Shown here piece by piece: positions 1-11,001 of a DNA stretch of 64,000 nucleotides; position 1 is the first letter of the stretch, and the number at the start of each line of letters is the position of its first letter. The notes under the pieces are model-generated. The model saw nothing but the letters and a program-made list of their open reading frames with translations, made no database searches and was not told the DNA's origin. The DNA comes from Vigna angularis. Lineage: Eukaryota > Streptophyta > Magnoliopsida > Fabales > Fabaceae. The stretch is taken from positions 34,204,001 through 34,268,000 of the forward strand of contig NC_068975.1 of the NCBI RefSeq assembly GCF_016808095.1, read 5' to 3'. Position numbers and translations under genes: made by a program.

Positions 1-46
1 TATAAAGAGAATTTTTTGAGCTGGAAAAGTACCTTATCCTCAGCCA
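1..46 (-). CDS. 5' end of an unidentified gene running off the left edge
   Basis: Read on the minus strand, an ATG at 46-44 sits in a strong plant start context (GCC before it, GCT after it). It opens a frame beginning M-A-E-D-K that stays open to the window edge. An AAG followed by GTACTT lies five codons in and would make a good 5' splice site, so the first coding exon may be only five codons long. Upstream is a CT-rich leader typical of plant 5' UTRs. Too little protein is visible to name a family. The start is supported by context only; the rest of the gene is outside the window. Confidence 0.45.
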
Positions 47-230
47 TGGCAGAGGGTAGAGAGAAAAGAGGAAGAATCTAGGAAAAAGAAGAAGAAGAAG
101 AAGAAGAAGAGAATGGAAAGAGAGAAAGAGAGGGTATGAAAGAAAAGGTAGAATGAAGGAGCCAGTAAGGGAAAGACAGATCACAGCTCTCCCTTTTCCA
201 CTCTTTTCTTTCCTGTCTTCCTGTCATTTT
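47..230 (-). promoter_or_regulatory. CT-rich 5' leader of the left-edge gene
   Basis: On the minus strand this stretch is strongly pyrimidine-rich and contains a CTT run (plus-strand GAA repeat at about 84-112) just upstream of the ATG at 46. CT/CTT microsatellites are common in plant 5' UTRs. The transcription start is not visible. Confidence 0.4.
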
Positions 231-250
231 TTATTTATTTGTTTTGGATT

Positions 251-258
251 TTTCCCGC
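251..258 (+). promoter_or_regulatory. E2F-type site upstream of the left-edge gene
   Basis: TTTCCCGC matches the canonical E2F/DP consensus (TTTSSCGC). It lies about 205 bases upstream of the minus-strand ATG at 46. E2F sites at this distance are typical of plant S-phase and cell-cycle genes. An eight-base match can arise by chance, so this is suggestive only. Confidence 0.3.
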
Positions 259-299
259 TTTTATTGACTATCTTTGCAGATTAGGAAGACCTGGCTGTT

Positions 300-2069
300 A
301 ATCACAATCATTAGATGTGCTTAACTGAAATGATAATGATAATAAAAATATAAACAAATTAAAGTAAAAAATTAAAAGGTACGTAATTAATAACCACCAT
401 GATGCTCGAGTTTCCTGTTTTTGGCTTTATTGTTTTAACGTCGGCAGAGCCTCTCAATGATTATGTCATTTAATCATATAATTAGGTCTACTCTAACACA
501 TCACCGATTCATTCTTTAATTTGGGGTAGTGTATACCATTTTAGTTATATTTTATATATTTTTAGTTCATGTAGAAATATTCTATTAAAAAATATATATT
601 ATTGGTTTCAGTTTATATTTATTATTTATGTTGTTTTGTTTATGTAGAATAGTTTTAAAAACCTAACCGTATGTTTATTTCCGGACGAAAAAAAAATAGG
701 GAAATAAATGTTTTGAAAGTGTGAGAATTGAGGATTAAAAGAAATATTAAAACATAGAAAGCCATAATACTTTTACTCTTTGAACTTTCGTTGCAATGTT
801 AAGAAAATTTGAAGGGAAAATATTATTTAGAAATTTTAATTAAATTACTAAAATTTTAAATTAATTTTATTATATATTTGTAATTAAAATGGAAGATATA
901 ATATTTATGTTTTATTATTATAGTAAAATAAAATATTAAAATTCAATTCACTTTGAATATCTTGTTCGAACAACTGCAAACAACTTTCACACACCTTTGA
1001 TGGTGAGAGAAATTGGAGATAATAGAATGAGAAAATAAGGGTTTTGCACAACTTTAATGTTTCAAAGTGTTCAAAGAAAGAAAGATGAAAGGTGAAGATT
1101 GTTTATTTACTTATTTAATATATATTTTGTAAGAGTAAAATGGAAATTGAAACAAAAGTTGGAGGTGCAAAAAGACAATAACGGGGTGCAGGAAGAAACC
1201 CCGGTTAAAAAACTTGTCTGCAACTTGTCCACGTGTTCGGACCAAACGGGGCTTCAAAATGTATGAAATATTTAACCAATTTTAAAATGTATGAAATAAT
1301 TTACTAATTAAACTTTTCTTTTATCAAGTCCACCTGGATAACTCCAGTTTGTTTTTTTTCGTATGATCAATGTAAATAATTTCAAGTATGACTTATGTAG
1401 ATTTAAGTTTGACTTCTTTCTGACATTAATTTATGTTCACTTTAGCTGATTTAACTATTTACGAGAGAATAAGAAGGCAAATTTACGAGACTAAATGTGT
1501 TCGTTTCTGTGATATGCGGAAGAAGTAATTGTACTGATTTGTGGGATAGGTATTTTTTTTATCACTCGCTGATACCATGAGCTTTGGAGTGAATTGGTTT
1601 GCAATATCATGTTTGCCCTTCTGAGGGTCGAGTATCCAATTCCAGATTTGATATATCTGGTTCCCTGCATTAAAGAAAAAATAACAGCATTGTATTTGGT
1701 TCTCAGCTTTTTTTATTCGGTTCCATTGCATTCCAAATATAACACTAGTTTGTATTCGGTTATGAATCCTTTGTATTCAATTCCACTTTTTCGTGGCCAT
1801 GGTGTATTGGATAGAATATTGTAGTAGTACTCCTGATGAATGATGAATGAAGTGAGGGATGTGAGGGATGTGAGGGGTAGGTCCTTAGAACATGCATGGA
1901 CATTTGAGCATAGGATGACACGCATATGCTTGACATGTGTTGAAATGAAGAATTGAGGTCGCGGAAGAGAATGAATACGTATACATGTGGTTGTGGTAAT
2001 GATGAATTTTTTTACATTTACTAAATTACAATTTATTAAAAAAAATAATTTCAATTTATTAAATTATAA
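300..2069. other. intergenic, no gene seen
   Basis: AT-rich sequence. Short ORFs between about 1480 and 2050 on both strands overlap each other, lack recognisable domains and look like chance ORFs. No RNA gene or transposon boundary was recognised, apart from the edge of the dispersed repeat that begins near 2070. Confidence 0.5.
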
Positions 2070-2375
2070 TTATTTTACATTTTTAAAATTAATTTTAATT
2101 TTTTTTATAAATACTTTTATAATTAAATATAACATTAAAAATTATCATTTTATATTATTTTTATAATTAAAGATATTTTAGTAATTTTCAATTTTTACCA
2201 ATTAAAAAAAAATATATATATCTATCAGATCAATCAAATTTTACACTAATTTTCACAAACCTTATTTCTAAATCTACTTTCACTTCCTTCAAAATCTATT
2301 CAAATAAACAACAAAAGAAATGTATCCTCAAATCTTCCCCCAATCACTTCTCCAAATCACCTCCTCCAAATGAAG
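2070..2375. repeat. dispersed repeat, copy A
   Basis: This stretch closely resembles 44690-45060. In the same order both hold an A/T-rich part with 'ttttataattaaatat'-like text, then 'accaatt', 'atcaatcaaat', 'acactaatt(t/c)tcacaaac', and a closing series of CCTCAAATC / CTCCAAATCA phrases. The two copies are about 42 kb apart. The order and spacing suggest one end of a transposable-element family, but I could not identify target duplications. Confidence 0.5.
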
Positions 2376-2527
2376 AAAGCCTAAATAAAAGCAACTTTGT
2401 TGTCATACATAGATTTATTTTAATCCTCAAAAAAATATGTGACGTAATTATTTTAGTATACATTCTTTAAAATTTTAATAAGTCTTTGTTTATTTCATTA
2501 TTAATTTTATCATTGGAACGTGCATTG

Positions 2528-2535
2528 TATAAATA
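2528..2535 (+). promoter_or_regulatory. probable TATA box of the O-fucosyltransferase gene
   Basis: TATAAATA lies about 650 bases upstream of the ATG at 3184, at the start of less AT-rich, transcript-like sequence. It implies a leader of roughly 600 bases, possibly with an intron. The position is plausible but unproven. Confidence 0.35.
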
Positions 2536-2635
2536 TTAAAAGCCCGCCAAACCAAAAACTGCAAGTAGCGTAAACAAGCCAATGTTGTTGAAAGGAAAAA
2601 CTATTCAGAGAAGAAATGAAAAGGATTAAGAAAAG

Positions 2636-2980
2636 TTGATGAAATGTTTGTTGTTATTGTTGTTGGTAGCGTCACTTCTTTGCTTGTCAAAGATGGAATT
2701 TGGAAGTGAGAAAGCTGAAAATGCTTCCCAACACCTGCTGTCAGTGTTGTGTTTGGTGGGAAGTTGTTGTTTCATATACATTAATTCTCATTCTTATTCC
2801 ATAAGGTATGTTTTCAATGCACAGTTGAGTTTCCATCTTTCGCTTGGATTTCACTCATTCATCTACAACTTTCTCAGCTGCATATCTCCATCACCTACTT
2901 CTTCGCTTCACTTGGAAACATACCAGAAAGCTCCACTCTTTTGCTTAATTCCCTATTGCCCCACCAAACTTGAATTCTAA
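2636..2980 (+). other. possible upstream ORF in the leader of the O-fucosyltransferase gene
   Basis: This 114-codon ORF starts with a leucine-rich hydrophobic stretch resembling a signal peptide, followed by low-similarity sequence. It lies between the likely TATA box and the main start at 3184, so it could be a uORF in the leader, a separate small gene or a chance ORF. No family was recognised. Its length is notable for a leader, but coding character is not obvious. Confidence 0.2.
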
Positions 2981-3183
2981 TGGATTGGTGGTTCGGTGTT
3001 GGAATCCATAATAGTCAGCAAGACACCATAAACATACATTTTTCCATGCCTCTTAGAGTTCTTTCTTCTTGTTTCAGTGACCATTTATCTTTGTATGGGG
3101 AAAAGGGAGGGGATGAGGCTTATGTGAATAGTTAAAGTCGTAAACTTTAGCTACTTTAAATTAAGCTGATAGGTGGTGGTGTA

Positions 3184-6100
3184 ATGGGGAAACAAGGGTC
3201 TCATAAAAGTCTGCGTTCTGAGTTTCAGGGTTGGCATTCCAAAACCTTGTTGCTTCAGGGGCTGAAAAGTGATTCTTCAAAATGCAATTCTTGTAGGGGG
3301 CTCTATGTAGGGAAAAAGCACATCAGGGCCATTGTTGTCATGTTTGGATTGTTGGGTTGCCTTTTTCTTCTTGACTCTCTTATCATCTCATTTTTTGAGT
3401 TTACCAATCTTCAACCCGGTACAGCTCCAAATAACTCAAGTGCGTTTCAGGTACAACAAGTACAGAGTCTATTGCGTGCAAGCACCCTCCTCGAACTCAT
3501 TTATTCTTGAGTAAAATTGTTTTCTACATTTTAAATGTGATGTTTCAGAATATTTGAGCGTAAATTATGTTAACTAGGGGTGCACGTCTCAAGTCTATAT
3601 AATTGAAGTTGCCTTGTACTTAAAATTTATGTGATATTTTGCTGATTGGCACATATAACTAATGCATGTTTTAATGAAAAGGGTAGAGATTCCTACATCT
3701 ACAGAAAACAATCGCCAGTATATATGTATGAACGGCTTCTAAACTTGGCTTCCAGTGCTCTTGCAGAGGTTAGGATCAAACTTACAGATTGATGTGCATG
3801 TGTTTAGATACTTTTTCTTTTCAATATTTGAAGTTTATTTCTGTCTTTTGTTACCACAGAAGGAGTTCAAGCAAGAGTCGTCAAATTTATGGGTGGAACC
3901 ATTTCGCCAGGCATCTTCATGGAAACCTTGTGCAGAAAGAAAAGTTCAATCCAATTCGGGTATGTAATAAAAACGTGCAGAAAACTTTTACGACGTGTTT
4001 TTATTCTTATGCTTTTATATCAACAACTTGAAGTTTAAATTGTAACTTATTATCAGAAAATTATTTGCCTGGTATACTACTCTGTAACTAGTTTATAATC
4101 TGTGACAGGGAAGCCTGTGCAAAGTAATGGCTACATATTAATCAGCGCAAATGGTGGTCTTAACCAACAACGAGTTGCTGTAAGTACAAGAAGTTAATTC
4201 ATATCTTTTCGGTCCTTCACATACTGGACGCATACAACCATTTTAGTTAATGGCTATCAACTTTCAAGCACGTAGTTAATTGCTATACTTGTGATCAAAT
4301 ACGATCTTTTATCCTTTCCTTTTGACATGCTGTTGGCATACCAATAATGGAAGTAATGAGACTACCGTAGTGATTACAGATTTGCAATGCTGTTGCTGTG
4401 GCATCTCTCCTTAATGCAACTTTAGTCATTCCAGAATTTCTTTACAGTAACGTATGGAAGGATCCAAGGTAGATGTGTTCGGTAGTAAAGTAAAAACTGA
4501 ACTTTTCACTTGTAATGTTTTGTTTACTTGATTACAGCACGATTTGGTGTCATACACCTGCACTTACAGTATTTGATTTCAATTAAATGACTCAACAATT
4601 TATGTAATAATTAATTAAAAATTGCAGCCAGTTTGGTGACATATACCAGGAGGAGTATTTCATGAATAGCTTGAAGGATGATATCAATATTGAGAAGGAA
4701 CTTCCACCTCATATGAAATCCCTGGATGTAGAAGCGATTGGTAGCCAGGTTTGTAATCTTTCGTCTGATGTACTTAAGAAGACAGACTAAACCCGTTATA
4801 ACAACAACTTCAATAAACACCTTGCTTTTTAGATTACAGACGCAGATCTTACCAAGGAAGCCACACCTGCTGACTATATCAAAGTTGTGCTTCCTATTCT
4901 TTTGAGAAATGGAGTTGTTCACTTCCTGGGATATGGAAATCGACTAGGTTTTGATCCATTGCCTTCTGATATTCAGGTCATACAGTTTTACTTTGGTTGT
5001 CTAGTTTTAAACAGCTTACTACTCTGTTGGAAGTTTGCCTTTATCTACAATACTGTGTTGTCAATAGGACTGCCACTGGCTTACCGTATACAATTTAAAC
5101 AAAAATATGTACCCCTTTTGCTACTATCAGATATATAATCATGGTCCAAAACATTTTTAAGATTGCAAACAAAACATTTTGCTTGTGCATTGGCAATATC
5201 TTTTCACACAGGTACTTTTTAATAGAAGCTTCAAATTCCAACAGAGAAAAAATATGTACTTCTGTTCTTTCCTTTACCACCTGATGAGTAAGATTTGCTA
5301 TCTGTTTTCCATGATCTGATTGATTATTTCTACTTATTTCACAAGTTCTTTTCCACCAACCTTTATCATTTGAAGAGTTTTTCTTCATTTTCATTACGCA
5401 GTTATCAGATCTGGCCACTTGAATAACTAAGTGTTATTTGCATCAGATCTGCACTCGTTTAGTGTACTTTTAAGGTTCAAATTTAGAATGAGTTTTTATA
5501 TGTTTGCAACAATTCCATTTGCAGAGGTTAAGATGCAAATGCAATTTCCACGCTTTGAAATTCGCGCCAAAAATTCAACAACTTGGCTCGATATTGATCC
5601 AAAGGATTAGGAAATATGGTGCTCGACGAAGCATGTTAGACACTCAATTGCTGGGAAAGTTCATCCACAACAACAAATATCATGAAGGTAAAAGGGGCTC
5701 GGCAAAATATCTAGCTTTGCACTTGAGATTTGAAATAGACATGGTAGCCTATTCCTTATGCGAATTTGGAGGCGGGGAAGAAGAGAGGAAGGAACTTCAT
5801 GCCTATAGAGAAAGACATTTCCCTCTGTTTCTTGAACGCTTGAAGAAGAATTCAACGTATGCATGTTTCTACCATATGCTTTGCTATATAATGTTTTGAA
5901 TGGTAAATATCCTTGTCGTTTATCTAATCTGTTTGATGCACTTTCTGTTGATGTTTATAGCTCTATTTCTCCAATGAATTTGAGAAAATTGGGAAGATGT
6001 CCGTTGACACCAGAAGAAGCAGCACTTGTTCTAGCAGGTCTTGGTTTCAAACCCGAAACTTATATTTACTTGGCTGGTTCACACATTTATGGAGGAAACT

Positions 6101-6787
6101 CAAGAATGGAACCCTTCACTAGCCTCTATCCTAATGTGATCACAAAGGAAAACCTGCTTACAGACAGTGAACTGGCACCTTTCAGGAATTTTTCGTCGCA
6201 GGTAATTTCGTATTCTCTCCATTATCTTTGACAATAATGGTCTCACTCTACCATTTTTTTTAGTATCCACTCAGATTACTTCACTGTTCATGATGTTCTT
6301 GAAAATATATGTAAGATTTTAATGAAATATGAAGTTTACCCAAGTACATTTTAAGGTTCAGAATCAGACAAGAAATTTTATCTGGGATAGCATTGTCAAT
6401 ACTGTTAATGTCAACTAAATATTTTCACAATACTAAATAATTATAGTTACTAATAACATCAACTTGATGTGAATGCAGTTGGCGGCTTTGGATTTCATTG
6501 CATGTGCAAGTGCTGATGTATTTGCTATGACTGACTCTGGTAGCCAACTTTCATCATTGGTTTCTGGATTCAGAACCTACTATGGTGGCGATCATGCTCC
6601 TACTTTGCGGCCAAACAAGACAAGGCTGGCCGCAATTTTGAGGGAGAACAACACCATAAAATGGAACAGGTTTGAAGTCAGAGTAAAGAAGATGATTCTG
6701 GAAGGTCAGAAGGCTGGCATTAGGAGTTATGGCCGAAGCATTTATAGAAATCCCGGGTGCGCTGAGTGCATGTGCAAACACCTTTAG
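3184..6787 (+). CDS. O-fucosyltransferase family protein (GT106-type, DUF246), ten exons
   Basis: Ten coding exons join in frame with GT-AG introns: 3184-3450, 3682-3768, 3860-3959, 4109-4179, 4380-4468, 4628-4748, 4833-4976, 5525-5856, 5961-6201 and 6479-6787. They give 586 residues. The protein has a short cytoplasmic tail, one membrane segment at about residues 48-70, and then a lumenal catalytic region, the layout of a type II Golgi enzyme. Family signatures are visible: '[10 protein letters not shown]' in exon 4, the donor-site-type motif 'LHLRFE' in exon 8, and in exon 10 '[19 protein letters not shown]' followed by '[13 protein letters not shown]'. Plant members are predicted O-fucosyl- or related transferases acting on cell-wall polysaccharides or proteins; the substrate cannot be told here. 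The start is chosen because it is the first ATG before the membrane segment. A possible polyadenylation signal AATAAA lies at 6819. No defects were seen. Confidence 0.93.
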
Positions 6788-8500
6788 CTACTAGCTAGTC
6801 TTTACATCAACACTTGTTAATAAAAAAACACTTCCTTGTTAGATTGAATTTCTTTAGCCATTGATTTTTTCCCCATGTATAGTATCTTACCCTCGATCCT
6901 ATAAATTGCCTTCTTTTTTCAAATAATAGATTCTATCAGCATTATTGTACTAATGTTGAAAAGAACATATCAAGCTCGACAAATTTTAATAAACAAAATA
7001 CGATCCAAATGCATAAAATAAGAAAATAAGAAAACAATGAAGTGATTGAAATTGAACACATGATAATGTATTTAGTTCCCCTTAGTTATGGAGCTTGAGC
7101 ATGTTATAGAGAAACTTCATTAATGACCTCACAATGAAAACTTGGGGCAGAGTCATGGTTCGTCTTTGTTTCTTTTCTTTTTTCTTCCGCTTTTATTGAA
7201 TTGGAAAAAGGAAAATATGATAGAATCATATAAACATTTGGTACAAAATCTTCCCTGACAGCAAAATGCATAAATTTTGTATTTCTCAGATGGGTGCATC
7301 TCCCACCCTTCCCAAAAAGACAGTAGTGGTGTAAATAAACCGAAAGGTTAACTGAAAACATTTTACATTTGAAATAGAAAAAAAAAACAATCTTTAGTAT
7401 TTTTAAATAATTGATGATTTGTGATTCTTTAAGGCGTGATAGCCTTGTGATTCTTAAGCCCTATAAATGAAGAGTTTCAAAATTTTCACACTTGGGAAAG
7501 AATATTTAACCCTCGTAAATTTTATCGTTTTTAAAATAGGTATTATAAACGTTAGATTTATTTTAATTAATACTTGAAATTTATTTTCTTTATAGATAGA
7601 CATCTTAAACTTTAATTTTATTCTGATTCATCCTTAAAATTAACATGTAGTTATATTTTTTATCCTAGAAGAAAATGTATAAATAAACGCGTATATGCCC
7701 ATGTTTCCAGTATAGTATATAATATTTGAAATCTTACCTGACCTCTGTAACCAACTTTAGTGGAATCCAGCCACTGAGTTATTCATTTGCTGAAGGTCAA
7801 AAGTAAACTGCAACCCATGAATAAGTTTCAGAAAAATACTGAAGTGCCCAGAATGGCTGAATTTGTAGCATATTTGGAAACAGATGTGGTTGGTTGTAAA
7901 GCAAAAGCTAAAAAGAGCTCAAAAACTGAAGCATTCCACTTTTTTCAAATAATTGATCATTTGTAATTCTAAGGCGTGATAGCCTTGTAAGCACCTGAAA
8001 TGATTAAATATAGGAATTTTCAAAGTATTAGTTTTGAATGATTCCATGTTCTATCGAAATAGTGGTAATTAGCGTAGAATGTTGACAATAAAGATTGTGT
8101 TACCTAATGAGATAAAAAGAGTGAAAATGAGAAGGGAGGAACCCATGTTGGTCGCCCCTTAGTTTCAATAAAACAAACACGTTATCTGTAGCAAGTGGAG
8201 ATGCAAAAGCATAGGTGCATCTATCTCATCTACCCTGTTTGTTTCTTTCAGAAGATGTTCTATCCTAAACTAAAGAGAAATAAATTAACACTAGAATAAA
8301 GTAAAAGCAAACATAAATAAAAGGGATAAAAGTCCCTCTTATAATAGACAATTAATAAGTGGGATTCTCTGCCCTGTGCAACATGTAATGTTTATGCATG
8401 CTCACTCACACACTTCTTTTTCTCCACCTTTCTCCCTTTTACCTTTTTCTTTTCTTCCCAACTTTTTCGTATATACATTGCAATCATAGCCATAAATATA
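6788..8500. other. intergenic between convergent genes
   Basis: Contains the 3' UTR of the O-fucosyltransferase gene and AT-rich spacer. An imperfect direct repeat of about 50 bases occurs at roughly 7406-7455 and 7945-7990; both copies carry 'aaggcgtgatagccttgt' after an 'aaataattgat' phrase. The ORF at 7104-7361 (-) has no recognisable domain. No RNA gene was seen. Confidence 0.45.
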
Positions 8501-8648
8501 CCTTATGATATATTTCATTCAAAGCAATTTCCAAAAACAACTATTACATGCTCCAAAACTCATTGCCAGATGGCATGCAACCAGGAATCGAGTTGCTCAT
8601 CCAGGTTTAGCGTGGAAAATGGAAAACCAATTCGTTGCCCGAGTGAAC

Positions 8649-11001
8649 TCAGTCCAGTCCGTGACTCGGGTGAATATCTTTCAGCAGGCCCAATACCTGC
8701 TGCATGCTGGGCCTCTTCCCGGGTGACTCGGCCGTACACAAATACGCTACTCGGAGGCTCTCCACCATCTCACTCTCCGAGTCGCCGCCGCTGCCGAGTT
8801 TAAGCCTCTCATCCAGCGCCTTCACAGCGTGTCCCTCCCTTACCGCCTTCCTCACCCAAACCACCGTCTCCGCAGTGCCGCCCCTCCCCGTCAGAAGCTC
8901 CATAAGCACCACACCAAAGCAGTAAACATCCGTCTCCGTCGAACAGTTCGTCGCGGCGGCAGCACCCTCCCTTCCAAACTTCCGGAACCCGAAATCCGCG
9001 ATTCGCGGCTCGAAGTCGTCGCCGAGAAGGACATTGGAGGTCACGAGATGGCCGTGCACAACGGGCCTTGACCCCGCGTGGTGCAGAAACGCCAACCCAC
9101 GCGCCACGCCCACCGCAATACGGTGGCGTATTGGCCAGCCCATCTTTTCCGGCGGCGAGGCTCGAGAAACGGCGCCGTTTTGAATAATCTCCCATGTGTC
9201 ACCGCTCCAATCCTCGACGTTAGTCTCCCCTGCCGGTAGTTCCTGCAACCACCTACCCAAATCTCCGTTGGACATAAACTCGTACAGCACGAGCTTCTCC
9301 TTCCCTGATAATAACAGTAACAATATTTCAAATTTTCAAATTGTAAAAATTGCATGCATGAATTTCTACACGTAATGATAGCGAGTGGTAGAATTAGGTG
9401 GAAATAGTTACTGAATAGCTTAACTTAACGAGTGCTGACGTTACAAAAAATTAAAACCCGTGAGGCATTTAATGTGAGTAGGTTAAGTCAAAGGACACTG
9501 GTGTGCGCAGTTATAGATCAGAATTTTGGAACTGTATCAGAAAAGTAAAAACTTTGGCCCAATTCGTGAAAGTAGGGTCGCTACCTGCAATACAGTAACC
9601 GGAGAGGGGCAAAAGATTGGGGTGTTTGAGTTGGGAAAGGTCAACGAAGAGAGCGACAGCGTCATCATGATGGACGTCTCTGGCGTTTTCGATGACTTTG
9701 ATTGCCACGTGGATGTCTCCGGTTAAGACAGCGCGGTACACGGGCCCACACCTGCCCTCAGCCAGGAGAGAGTCTTTGCCAAAGTGTGACGTGGCAGCGA
9801 TGAGGTCCACGAAGGTGAGGTTCATGAGAGGCTTTTCGAACATGACCACGGGTGCGGAAGAGGGTTCCTTCAGGTCAGCCACCCAGGATGTCCCTGATTC
9901 TGTCTCGAATGCGAAGGGTCCCGATTTCTCCATTTTCACGTTCACTGGGACCGGTTTAGAGATCGCCCACTTGTTCCTTTTTGCCAGTTGCCTCTTCCTT
10001 CTGCAACGCCACACAACGCACATGCACAATCCGACAACCACGAGTGCCGAGGCACACGACAGGGCCGCAATCATGCTTCTTGGTTTCTGTTTTGACTTTT
10101 GCTTTTCTCTTGGCCTCTTCTTCTCCGCCTGGATGTGGTGGGACTGTTGGTGTGGTGGGGTTGAAGTTGAAGCTGATGTCGAGGTTGCACCTAGCTTTGG
10201 GGTTTTGGATGCGGTGAAGCTGAAGTTGTTACCAGCGTGAATGAACGCCGATTTGCCGAACTTTTTGAATCTGTCTAATGCGGTGGATGTTTTGAAGTTG
10301 TTGTGAGAGATGTTCAAGAATTTGATGGTCTTCAAGGGAGGGAAATCCGAGGGGAAGCTACCGTTCAAAGAGTTGTTCGAAAGGTCCAAGAAGGATAGTG
10401 AGGTTAGGGTGGAAATGGGTTTTACGCTGCCTTTGATGTTGCAGTTGGAGAGATTAAGGTGGTGTAGATTGGTGAGGTTTTGGAATCCCAAAGGTAAAGT
10501 TCTGAGGTTATTGTGTGAAAGGTCGAGGCTTTCAAGGTTTGAAAAAACAGAGAGGTGAAGCTGGTTGGTGAACCTGTTGTATGAGAGATTGAGATTTTTC
10601 AGCGATGAAAAGGAACCGTTTTGGTAAGTGGGGTTAATGCTCCCTCCGAAGCTGTTCTGGGAAAGGTTCACTACCAATAAGGATGAGCTTGTCCACAACC
10701 AGTTTGGTACCTGCCCTTGTAAGAAATTCCCAGACAGATCTAGAACCTCCAACTTGGACATGTTCCTCAGATACTTCCACGAAATGCTTCCCCTTAGGTT
10801 CCTGAACGAAAGATTTAGTCCTTTAATAAAATCAGCATTTGAACAATTAGAAGGGCTTTGGAACCAGGAAGAGTTGAATCCAGACACAGATTGAAACGCC
10901 TTTGACACAAGCTCCTGGTCTTCATTTTTGCATGAATAATATTTAGAGTCCACGAGCGCAACCAGTGAAAGGAGAATGAAGAACGTGGAAAACTGCTTCA
11001 T
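8649..11001 (-). CDS. CAMRLK: LRR receptor-like kinase, CaMRLK/MEE62 type, atypical kinase
   Basis: Two exons, 11001-9585 and 9304-8649, joined at a GT-AG intron, give 690 residues. A signal peptide (about 1-19) is followed by an LRR ectodomain (about 60-240), a low-complexity basic juxtamembrane stretch, a membrane segment (about 310-331) and an intracellular kinase-like domain from about 395. The intron splits the kinase domain after the 'LSGYCIAG' region, as in many LRR kinases. The VAIK lysine (about K435) and DFG (about 576-578) are kept. The first glycine of the nucleotide loop is Ala, and the HRD motif reads H-G-H (about 556-558), so the catalytic Asp is missing. This points to a pseudokinase or very weak kinase. 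The layout fits the Arabidopsis calmodulin-binding LRR kinase (At5g45800, recalled), thought to act at the plasma membrane. Assignment to that subgroup is by resemblance and gene context. Confidence 0.88.
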
